Source: Corallococcus caeni | Lineage (GTDB): Bacteria > Myxococcota > Myxococcia > Myxococcales > Myxococcaceae | NCBI RefSeq assembly: GCF_036245865.1 | Contig: NZ_BTTW01000001.1 | Location: 1,488,001 to 1,552,000, forward strand | Direction of reading: 5' to 3' | Length of the DNA stretch: 64,000 nucleotides | Shown: positions 1-8,094 of the stretch, in pieces | Layout: every line of letters starts with the position of its first letter | How positions within the stretch are numbered: position 1 is the first letter of the stretch | Made by a program: the position numbers and the translations under genes | The notes under the pieces: model-generated | Database searches by the model: none | What the model saw: only the letters and a program-made list of their open reading frames with translations | Told to the model about the DNA's origin: nothing

Positions 1-1403
1 GGCTCGTCGGAGGGCTCTTGGGGCACAAGCTCGCCCCGGAATGCATGCTGAAGGATGGTTGATTCGAGCACAGCAATGCGCGAAGTCGCTGAGGTAACCT
101 CGTGCGACATGCGTTCGAGTGCAGCCATTGCTGCGCCGATTCGGCGGCTAATCTGTTCCTGCTCAGCTAGTGGTGGGAGCGGCAGTGGCGCAGACTCGAT
201 GTCATTTCCGCTGATATGCGGGAGCTGAGTCCCAGTTGCCTGATCTCGAATATGTGACTTGAAATGATCGCTATTCAGATACGCCAGCAAGAAGTCTTCA
301 TAAATCGCGTTGCCGAGTCGGAATCGACCGACACGCTGGAGCAGCAGACTCGGCACGTCTTTGGAGGTCAAACGCGCGATTTTCAACCCAGCAGAGACGA
401 ATGGACGATCCATCGCAATAACCAGATCGCCTGCTCGGAGCTCATATTCGGAAAACTCTCGCCTTCTCTCCTCGGAGAGATGCACAGTGTCTTCCCATCG
501 AGTTGCCCCAGGGACAATGTTGGTTCCTCGAAGCAATCGAATACCTTGAGCGCTGAACCACGAACTCTTGAAGGCGTATCCAGGTTGGAGTTCTGCAACT
601 CGAGCAACTGACGTAAGCTCCCACGTTGAGGGCAGATCATCGAATTTCGCGCCTGCTGCTCTCGCCTGGGCAATGGCCTGACGTGATACCCTCCGTTTTG
701 TGCTTCTAGCTTCACGCGCTAACAGAGTCGAGACGGGCTCTACTTCGGGGTTTTGCTCGCGCCAATCTCGCGTCAGGTCGCCTCGGAACGCAGCTGCGAG
801 CACTGACTGTCGGAATCTCTCGATCAGCGCTGGGATAGAGGCCAGGGCCTGCTTCGCGTGACGGCTACGGGCCAGGAGGGCGTCGAGCTTGGCGACGATG
901 CGGCGCTGTTCATTGATGGGGGGAAGAGGAACCTCCAGCGACCTACAGTCTGATACGGCCACATTGTGCTGTCCGACGGTCGCCTTCGAGAATTTCGAGG
1001 CCCAAGCTTCAGCCTCATGACTGAGGAAGTTCGCCAAATACCGATTATCAATGGCTTCTGAACGGGCGCGGAAGGCAACAATGGCCTGATTGAAGTTCCA
1101 CTCGGGGAAAGTGTCGGGCAGTACCGAGACCTTGCCGAGCGGTGGGCCGACGATGTTCATAAGAACATCCCCTGGCATAGCTCGTGACCGTCGTAGGAGC
1201 GTCTCGTGGGTCTCTCTTGAGACAAACGTCGGATCCCTGGTGAAGTCGAGCGAACCGTCGAAGGTGAGGTTGTAAACCTTCACGAAGGGCACATCGCCCC
1301 TGGTCGCCATAAGGTGCGCCTTCGGGGTTGAGCCATTCGGAATCGACACGCAGACATCGGAAGCCTTGGCGTACACCCAGCCAACAGGTAGCTCGGACTT
1401 CAT
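1..1403 (-). CDS. hsdS: Type I restriction-modification specificity subunit HsdS (3' end outside window)
   Basis: This is the DNA-recognition subunit of a type I R-M enzyme. The frame stays open from the ATG at 1403 to position 1, giving 467 residues without a stop. It has the two-half HsdS plan: a first target recognition domain, then a conserved helix block with PLPPINEQRRIVAKLD and AFRGDLTRDW, then a second recognition domain and a second block with PLPPLAEQEQISRRI and AFRGELVPQEP. The start overlaps the hsdM stop by four bases (ATGA), so the two are translationally coupled. The second recognition domain (about 190-600) is about 50% GC by hand count, far below neighbouring genes, which suggests domain exchange. 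The C-terminal end is not visible. Confidence 0.93.
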   Translation of the reverse strand, partial: MKSELPVGWVYAKASDVCVSIPNGSTPKAHLMATRGDVPFVKVYNLTFDGSLDFTRDPTFVSRETHETLLRRSRAMPGDVLMNIVGPPLGKVSVLPDTFPEWNFNQAIVAFRARSEAIDNRYLANFLSHEAEAWASKFSKATVGQHNVAVSDCRSLEVPLPPINEQRRIVAKLDALLARSRHAKQALASIPALIERFRQSVLAAAFRGDLTRDWREQNPEVEPVSTLLAREARSTKRRVSRQAIAQARAAGAKFDDLPSTWELTSVARVAELQPGYAFKSSWFSAQGIRLLRGTNIVPGATRWEDTVHLSEERRREFSEYELRAGDLVIAMDRPFVSAGLKIARLTSKDVPSLLLQRVGRFRLGNAIYEDFLLAYLNSDHFKSHIRDQATGTQLPHISGNDIESAPLPLPPLAEQEQISRRIGAAMAALERMSHEVTSATSRIAVLESTILQHAFRGELVPQEPSDE

Positions 1404-2830
1404 GAGGCTTCACCCGCAAGCACCCTTTGCAATACCTCGATCCCACCTATTGCAGTCTGAAGCTGCTCTCGAATCTCGGCGGCGATGGCCTCCGGCTCGG
1501 CCGCATCATCGCCCTGGCTGAGTCCTTCATTCTTGAGCCAGAGTACGTCAAGGTTGTCGCCTCGGGCTTTGATGTCCTCGCGACTGAACTTCCGAAAGCG
1601 ACCTTCAGGGCCTTGGTCCTTGCGCCTGCTCTTGCCGTGAGCATCGTCGCCGAACACCTTCTCGAAATCAGTAAAGTGCTCGCGTAGGAACGGGGTCCGT
1701 TTCCCATAGGAGGGGGCATTGGTCCGCATGTCGTAGAACCAGACGGCTTTCGTGTTGCCCTTGTCTGTTTGGCCACGGGTAAAGAACAGCACGTTGGTCT
1801 TCACCCCCTGCGCGTAGAAGATGCCGGTCGGCAGTCGCAGGACCGTGTGCAGGTCGCATTTATCCATCAGGTCAGCACGGATCTCTTGGCCGACGTTTTC
1901 CTCGAAGAGCACATTGTCCGGAACGACAACAGCTGCGCGACCACCGGGCTTCAGGCCCCGGTAGACGTGCTCCAGGAACGCAAGCTGCTTGTTCGAAGTC
2001 GGGAATGTGAAGTCATCGCGCTCGGGCTTGCCGCCACCCTTCTTGGTCCCGAACGGCGGGTTCGTGATGATGATGTCAGCCTTCGGGAGGTCGCGCCCGA
2101 CCGGCGAGAGCGTGTCGCCGAGAATCAGCTCCCCCTCCAAGTCGTGCAGGGCCATGTTCATCAGCGCCAGACGACGGGTTTCAGGAACCAACTCCACGCC
2201 GTAGAAGGCCTGCCTGCGCTGGAACGCTTGCTGCTTCTCCGTGAGGTCGAAGTAGTTGTCTGTCTGTGAGCGGACGTGCCGGTCGGCAGCGATGAGAAAC
2301 CCGCCCGTTCCCGCTGCAGGGTCCTGCACGGTCTCACCGGGCTGAGGCTTCACCACGGCGATGATCGCGTCCACCAGAGGCCGAGGCGTAAAGTACTGCC
2401 CCGCCCCGGACTTCACCTCCGTGGCGTTCTTCTCCAGGAGCCCTTCGTAGAGGTCGCCGAGGTTCTCGCGGTCCACCCCGTACCAATCGAGCGCATCCAG
2501 GGCCTTTACGAGCGCGTTCAAGTTCTTCGGATGCCTCAGCGATGTACTGGCGTCCGCATAGATGTCCTGAACGCGCCTGTCATGATGAGTACCAAGCTTG
2601 AGGAGCATCTCCCGATAGAATTGGAGCTGATCCATCCCCTCACGCTTGACTAGGTCATCCCAGCGGTAGCCCTTGGGAAGCTGTTCCTCTCGCTTCTTCT
2701 CCTTCGCCATCTTCAGGAACAGCACGAAGGCCAGCTCGGCGACGTACTGGTGGTAGGTCACCCCGTCTTCGCGGAGGAGGGAGCAGAGGTTCCAGAGCTT
2801 CTGTACGAGTTCGTTCGCGTTGGTGTTCAT
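1400..2830 (-). CDS. hsdM: Type I restriction-modification DNA methyltransferase HsdM
   Basis: HsdM is the N6-adenine methyltransferase subunit; with HsdS it modifies the recognition site, and it is also required for restriction. The 476-residue protein has an N-terminal helical domain (about 1-140), SAM-binding motif I DPAAGTGGF at 170-178 and catalytic motif IV NPPF at 257-260. The conserved GQYFTPRPLVDA stretch precedes motif I as in other HsdM proteins. The start overlaps the hsdR stop by four bases and the stop overlaps the hsdS start, so hsdR, hsdM and hsdS form one coupled operon. No truncation is seen. Confidence 0.96.
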   Translation of the reverse strand: MNTNANELVQKLWNLCSLLREDGVTYHQYVAELAFVLFLKMAKEKKREEQLPKGYRWDDLVKREGMDQLQFYREMLLKLGTHHDRRVQDIYADASTSLRHPKNLNALVKALDALDWYGVDRENLGDLYEGLLEKNATEVKSGAGQYFTPRPLVDAIIAVVKPQPGETVQDPAAGTGGFLIAADRHVRSQTDNYFDLTEKQQAFQRRQAFYGVELVPETRRLALMNMALHDLEGELILGDTLSPVGRDLPKADIIITNPPFGTKKGGGKPERDDFTFPTSNKQLAFLEHVYRGLKPGGRAAVVVPDNVLFEENVGQEIRADLMDKCDLHTVLRLPTGIFYAQGVKTNVLFFTRGQTDKGNTKAVWFYDMRTNAPSYGKRTPFLREHFTDFEKVFGDDAHGKSRRKDQGPEGRFRKFSREDIKARGDNLDVLWLKNEGLSQGDDAAEPEAIAAEIREQLQTAIGGIEVLQRVLAGEAS

Positions 2831-5800
2831 CCGGTTGCCTTGCCACCTTGTTGCCAGAGAGCGTCGTTCAGGTCAGCAAGGACCTGCTCCAAGCGGCCCT
2901 CGAAGACCTTGTTGAAGTACGTGAAGCCACCACTGGCCCCGAACTGGCCCTGGTCGAAGGCGTCCTTGTCCACGACGGACTCGACCTTGAGCTGCTTGGC
3001 GATCCGCTCCAGCCACTTCCGCTGCGGTGGCGTCCAGGCCTTCGCTTCCAGCACCTTGCGCAAGGCACGGTCCACACGCTCGGAGTACGGGACCAGCGCC
3101 TCTCCCAGTGCCCGCTGGCGGATGAAACCGATGATGGAGGCCGTGATGTCCTGGTTGGTCGTCTCCCTCCATGCCGTCTGGAGCGAAGTCTCGTTGTAGC
3201 CCGCCCGGTCGAGCGCCAGCTTCAGCTCCTTGAGTTGCTGGCGCGTCAGCTCACGCGGCCGCTGGCAGACCACCATCAGCGCCGGGAGCACGTTCTGGTT
3301 GTTCCGGATAAAGGTCCCGAAGTCGTTCAGGTAATCACCGGGCCTGACACGCCCCGCGCCGTAGCCCCGCTCCACGGACTTCAGCGAGTCCGCGTGATGA
3401 CTGACGTAGATGGGCGGCACGGGCCCCGTGGTCGTATCGAGCACCTCGCCCACCTGCTTGTGGGCTGAGAACCAGGCCGCGACCTCGGCCGAGGACTTCC
3501 TCCGGAGGAAGAGCAACAGGTCACCGACGGGCATTCCGGCTGCGGCCTCGAAGTGGTCGGCGGACTTCTGCTCGATGGACTGCCGCTTGCGCTGGAGCTT
3601 GACCACGAACTGGTCAATCACCTGCCGCTGGGCCTCTGCATCCTTGAGGCTCAGGACCTCCTGGGCGAGCTGCACGAACGTGAAGGACGGATTCACGACG
3701 ACCGGCTTCATCGACGTGAAGGGCTTCAGGGCCGCATAGAGGTCCACGGCGTCGAAGACGCGGAAGACCTCCTTGCCGATGTCGTCACATCGGCGCGTCC
3801 CCCGGCCCAGCATCTGCTCGTAGAGGATGCGGCTCTTCACCCGCCGCAAGAACACGAGGTTCACGATAGGCGGCACGTCGATGCCCGTCGTAAGCAGGTC
3901 CACGGTGACGGCGAATCTCGGCTGCTTCTCGTTCTTGAAACGGCGGATGAGCTGAAGCGGCTTGTCCGAGCTGCCGGTGATCTTCATCACCGCGTCATCG
4001 TCCACGCCCCCGTACTGCGCATCCAACGCCTTCTTCAATGCCGCGACCACGATGTCCGCGTGATGGTCCGTGGCGCAGAAGATGAGGGTCTTGCCCTCCG
4101 CGGCAGGATCAATCTGACGCGCCAACTCCTCGCAGATGACACGGTTGAAGTTCTCCGTGACGACCCGGGTGTTGAACGCATCCACGTCGAAGGACAGTTC
4201 GTCCGGCATGTGAACGAGATCAAACTTCTGGGCCTGGACGTTCCACGTCGCGGCCTGCTCGCCGGCGGCCCAGCGGATGCCACCTTCGGACAGCTCGGTG
4301 GTGATGCGAACCGGTGGCTCATGGTCCACGAGCCAGCCGTCGATGACCGCCTCCGGGTAGCTGTACGTGAACACCGGCTCGCCGAAAATCTGCGTGGTGT
4401 GCAGGGCCGGTGTCGCCGTGAGTCCAATCTTCACCGCGTCGAAGTGGTCGAGGACGCGGCGATACGTGCTGATGTAGTCGTCCTGACTCCGGAAGCTCAG
4501 CTCCGTGTCGCTCATCTCCCGGTCGAGGGTGTAGCCGCGGTGGCACTCGTCCACGACGATGCAGTCGTAGTCGTCCACCTTCGGCCGCTCGCCGTCGTCG
4601 CTGTAGAGGGTCCGCTTCACCATCCCCTGCACCGTGGCGAAGTGGAGCTTGGTCTCAGGGTCCGGCCGGATGTCCTCCATGCCCTTCACGTTGAAGATGT
4701 CCGTGAAGGTCTGAAGTCCCTCCAGACGCGCGTGCTTGAAGGCGTTGATGGCCTGCTCGCCGAGGGCACTGCGATCCACGAGGAAGAGTACGCGGCGGAA
4801 GCGCCGGGTCTTCACGAGCCGGTACACGAGTCCGATGAACGTCCTCGTCTTGCCCGTGCCCGTGGCCATAGCGATGAGGCAGTCACGGCGACCGTCCGCC
4901 AATGCGGCCTCGACGGCGTGAATCGCCTTGAGCTGGTAGTCGCGCAGGCCGAGGTACTCGGTCGGTTCCACGCGCAGCGCCGCTTCGGACGACTCCTTGT
5001 CCTGCTGGAGCAAGCCCTTCAGGCCTTCTGGTGAGTACCAGTCGACGAGGGCTCGGGAATGGTTGGTAGGACGCCGCGCATCGAGGAAGTGGATCCCACT
5101 CTTCAACTCCAGCTGGCGCAGGTACGGCCTGCCGTTCGTCGCGAAGAGGAAGGGCACCTGGTATTTGCCCCAGGGTCCACCTGGAAGGACCTCGTCGCCC
5201 TGGTGCCGATAGCCCTCGCTGTACCGCTTCGCTTGCTGAATGGCGCCCGGCACGTCCTTGCTCCGGCGCTTCGCTTCCACCACGGCCAGGACCTCCAGAC
5301 CGGCGAAGAGGACGTAGTCCGCAGGACCGCTCGCGGTGGGCCACTCCGCGATGGCCAGGTTGCGGCCACGCTGCGGCCGGACGCCCGCCGCGAAGGTGAG
5401 GGTCTGCGAGTCGGCCTCCCAGCTCACCTGACGAAGCTGCGCGTCGATCAGCTTGCGCGTGTCGGTCTCGTCCAGGTCCAGGTCCGCACCGGCGGACTGG
5501 GCGTGTTGGACCAGGAGGTCCAGTTGCTTGGAAGGCATCGCCTCCGCCTTGACCTGTGCAGCGTCGAGCCCGGCGCGGAGCTTCGCCTCGGCCTCCCCGG
5601 CGAGCGACTGCCAGAGTTCGCGCTCCTCGGCATCCTTGCGGGCCCTCTCCTCTGCCGAAAGACGCCGCCGGGCTTCCTCGGCTGCCGCGGCCAGGGAGGC
5701 TTCGGCACCCAGCTTCGCCTGCGCCAGTTGGCTTCGAAGTCGTTCCAGCTCCTGCGCGAGCGCCTTGCTCTCCTGCGCTGGATCAGGGGGCGGGATGAAC

Positions 5801-6213
5801 GGCCCAGGGTTGAAGTTGCGCTCCTTGCTGAAGGTCCGGTGGAACCAGATGGCCAGCACCCGGGCAATCTTCAGCCCGTGGAGCGCTTCACTGTGCGTTC
5901 CCCGGACCTCATGCGCGGCGGCGTTCCCGGCTCGCCGAAGCCCATGGAAGACCTGCCGGACCTCGACGGTCAGCGCGCCGCGCGAGTCCAGTGCACGGAT
6001 GAGATCCACCTGGTTCTGGTCCGGTGAAGCGAGCAGGCCAAGGTTCGCGGCGGCTCGCTGGGCGAGGACCTCCGCGAACTGCCGGAGCTTCATCAGGCAG
6101 GTGGTCGGATCTTCGGCGAAGTAACGCTCTGCCTGAGCCCCTAGCGCGACGAGCAACGGGTCGTGGGTACTCAGGAAATCGAAGTTCGCGGAGCGCGGCT
6201 GGGGAGCAGGCAC
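2827..6213 (-). CDS. hsdR: Type I restriction endonuclease/translocase subunit HsdR (EcoEI/EcoAI-like)
   Basis: HsdR translocates and cuts unmodified DNA. The 1128-residue protein has an N-terminal helical region, an Ala/Glu-rich probable coiled coil (about 145-225), a PD-(D/E)XK nuclease core (ADY at 298-300, VVEAK at 311-315), the Walker A motif ATGTGKT around 450-456 and a DECH box at 555-558, followed by a second helicase lobe with GLTATP and LTTGIDVP. The C-terminal third resembles the EcoEI_R_C domain, which suggests a type IB-like enzyme. The start is GTG at 6213; about 100 bp separate it from the gene upstream, so the operon promoter probably lies there. All catalytic motifs look intact. 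Confidence 0.95.
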   Translation of the reverse strand: MPAPQPRSANFDFLSTHDPLLVALGAQAERYFAEDPTTCLMKLRQFAEVLAQRAAANLGLLASPDQNQVDLIRALDSRGALTVEVRQVFHGLRRAGNAAAHEVRGTHSEALHGLKIARVLAIWFHRTFSKERNFNPGPFIPPPDPAQESKALAQELERLRSQLAQAKLGAEASLAAAAEEARRRLSAEERARKDAEERELWQSLAGEAEAKLRAGLDAAQVKAEAMPSKQLDLLVQHAQSAGADLDLDETDTRKLIDAQLRQVSWEADSQTLTFAAGVRPQRGRNLAIAEWPTASGPADYVLFAGLEVLAVVEAKRRSKDVPGAIQQAKRYSEGYRHQGDEVLPGGPWGKYQVPFLFATNGRPYLRQLELKSGIHFLDARRPTNHSRALVDWYSPEGLKGLLQQDKESSEAALRVEPTEYLGLRDYQLKAIHAVEAALADGRRDCLIAMATGTGKTRTFIGLVYRLVKTRRFRRVLFLVDRSALGEQAINAFKHARLEGLQTFTDIFNVKGMEDIRPDPETKLHFATVQGMVKRTLYSDDGERPKVDDYDCIVVDECHRGYTLDREMSDTELSFRSQDDYISTYRRVLDHFDAVKIGLTATPALHTTQIFGEPVFTYSYPEAVIDGWLVDHEPPVRITTELSEGGIRWAAGEQAATWNVQAQKFDLVHMPDELSFDVDAFNTRVVTENFNRVICEELARQIDPAAEGKTLIFCATDHHADIVVAALKKALDAQYGGVDDDAVMKITGSSDKPLQLIRRFKNEKQPRFAVTVDLLTTGIDVPPIVNLVFLRRVKSRILYEQMLGRGTRRCDDIGKEVFRVFDAVDLYAALKPFTSMKPVVVNPSFTFVQLAQEVLSLKDAEAQRQVIDQFVVKLQRKRQSIEQKSADHFEAAAGMPVGDLLLFLRRKSSAEVAAWFSAHKQVGEVLDTTTGPVPPIYVSHHADSLKSVERGYGAGRVRPGDYLNDFGTFIRNNQNVLPALMVVCQRPRELTRQQLKELKLALDRAGYNETSLQTAWRETTNQDITASIIGFIRQRALGEALVPYSERVDRALRKVLEAKAWTPPQRKWLERIAKQLKVESVVDKDAFDQGQFGASGGFTYFNKVFEGRLEQVLADLNDALWQQGGKATG

Positions 6214-6312
6214 CTCACAACTCTACCGAATGTTCACAGCTTCCCGAGATCCGGAGGGAGGGGTGCTGGGTCCAAGCCACCCCTGCCAACTCGGATGGCA
6301 GCACTCCTTCCG

Positions 6313-8094
6313 TCAGGGCACCGTGTCCCCCGCCACCGCATTGGACGGCTTGGGGCGGTCCCAGCTCTGGAGCGCGATGGTGACCGCGCCGGGCAGCAGG
6401 AGCTCCTTCTTCACGCGCGCGTAGACCGCCTTGGAGTCCGCTCCACGCGCATCCAGCTGGCGTGCGAGGACCAGGTGGAGCGCGGCGCGCTCGCCCCAGT
6501 CCAGCGTCGTGATGGACTCCACCGGCAGCTTGCCGCTCAGCACGTCCCGCAGCTCGCCGTAGCCCAGCTCCACGCCGGAGCTGTCCAGCATCCTCACCGC
6601 GAGCGCAGGATCCCCGAGCCTTTCGAACTCCGCCGCCAACAGCATGCCCGTCTCCGTGTCGATATGGCGGAAGCCGAGGAAGTCCGCGTTGGCGGAGGCC
6701 CTCGCTGCGAACTCGGGCTCCTCGGCCAGCGCCATCAACACCCGCGTGGCAACCGCGAGCGGGTGGTCCGCGGGCACGGCGCGCAGCTTCGCGGCGTCCA
6801 CGTGATGACCGAGCGAGGCCGCCAGCCACTCGCCCACGCTCCCGTCCGGCCGATCCTTCTGGACGTTCTCGATGAGCCGCCGCATCACCTCGTTCTTCGT
6901 GCCCATCTGGGACGCGTGGCCGACGAGCTTCGCGTAGAGCAGCACGTCGTCCAGGTCCAACCCATCCTCCTTGTCAGCGAGCGGGAGCAAGCGCTCCGAC
7001 AGCCTGCGCACGGCCTCGTCGCGGCGGCCCAGGGCCACCAACGCCTCCGCATGCGTGTCCTGGAAGCGCGAGTACTCAGGGTCGCCCTGCTCCATCGCGT
7101 CCAGCAGCGGAAGCGCCTCCGCCCAGCGCTGCTGACGCACGTAGCGCACCGCCAGCGCCCGGCGGGGGAGCGGATCCCCTGGATGATTGCGCAGCAGCGC
7201 TTCCAGCCGCTCCGTTCCCCGGGGCTCCGGCTCCGTGCGCGCGAGCAGCGAGGCCATGGCCACGGAGCCCGGCTCGCGCTCGATCGCTGCCTGGAGGTAG
7301 GCGCGGACCTCGTCATTGCGCCCGGCCCGACGCATGTCGTGCATCCACATCCGCTGCGCGTCCACGTCGTCCGGATGCGCGTCGCGCTGCGCCCGCGCCG
7401 CGGCGAGCGACGCGAGGAGTCCTTCCCCTCGCGCGACCACCATCCTCGCCGCGACCGCCGCATTCCGCGCGGCCGGGGTCTCCGGCAGGGCCTGCCAGAG
7501 ACCTTCCGCCAGGCGGGCCGCATCGGCCGTGCGGTGGAGCGACATCAGCCAGCCGTAGCTCGTGGTCCATCCCCCCGGCGCCTGCCCCAGATGGGTGCGA
7601 ACCGTCGAGTTGCCATCCTCCTTGCGCATCGTGAGGCGCTCGGGCGGATCGGTCAGCACGTAGTGGATGGGCCCCACGCGCTGGAAGGTCGTGCCCGCCA
7701 GGGCCAGGGGCGTGGAATCCGGCTGGGTGCTGGGCGCGCTCCGTGAGTACGTGACCGTCGTCCTGTAGAGCGGCGCGGCGCCCAGCACGTTGTAGACGAA
7801 GAGGCCGCCCTCGTCGGTCACGAACACCGTCTCATGGGCCAACGGGCCCTTCTCACCCTGGATGTCCACATCCAGCGGCCCGATCGGCATCGGACGCGAG
7901 AGATGATCATTCGCCGCGAGCGTGAAGTGCTCGTCGCCCGCGGTGACGGTGACGGGCAGGTCCAACGCGTTGACGAAGAGCACCTGCTCGTGGGCGTTGA
8001 GGGACCGGGCCCCGGCCACGATGGCGAGCGCGCAGACACCGATGCCGCCCAGCAGCAACACACCCTGGCGGCGGGAAGTCGAAGGTGCACTCAC
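6313..8094 (-). CDS. Membrane-anchored TPR protein of the Hsp70-Lon-J cluster
   Basis: The product is not in a named family I recognise. From the GTG at 8094 it is 593 residues: one N-terminal membrane segment (about residues 11-30), a beta-rich region reminiscent of PEGA-like domains, then a long helical part with TPR-like Ala/Leu repeats to the C-terminus. The start is supported by AGGAGGT seven bases upstream and by a GTGA overlap with the stop of the J-like gene, so it is the last gene of the chaperone operon. The topology suggests the TPRs face the periplasm, but orientation is inferred. A role as adaptor or client-handling subunit is a guess from context. Confidence 0.75.
   Translation of the reverse strand: MSAPSTSRRQGVLLLGGIGVCALAIVAGARSLNAHEQVLFVNALDLPVTVTAGDEHFTLAANDHLSRPMPIGPLDVDIQGEKGPLAHETVFVTDEGGLFVYNVLGAAPLYRTTVTYSRSAPSTQPDSTPLALAGTTFQRVGPIHYVLTDPPERLTMRKEDGNSTVRTHLGQAPGGWTTSYGWLMSLHRTADAARLAEGLWQALPETPAARNAAVAARMVVARGEGLLASLAAARAQRDAHPDDVDAQRMWMHDMRRAGRNDEVRAYLQAAIEREPGSVAMASLLARTEPEPRGTERLEALLRNHPGDPLPRRALAVRYVRQQRWAEALPLLDAMEQGDPEYSRFQDTHAEALVALGRRDEAVRRLSERLLPLADKEDGLDLDDVLLYAKLVGHASQMGTKNEVMRRLIENVQKDRPDGSVGEWLAASLGHHVDAAKLRAVPADHPLAVATRVLMALAEEPEFAARASANADFLGFRHIDTETGMLLAAEFERLGDPALAVRMLDSSGVELGYGELRDVLSGKLPVESITTLDWGERAALHLVLARQLDARGADSKAVYARVKKELLLPGAVTIALQSWDRPKPSNAVAGDTVP

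Noticed and set aside
383..1446. Apparent fragments suggesting a broken hsdS
   Set aside because: Translation from 1403 shows a continuous frame to the window edge; the pieces are other-frame shadows.
6284..6300. Short inverted repeat TGCCA/TGGCA upstream of hsdR
   Set aside because: Only five base pairs; too short to claim an operator.
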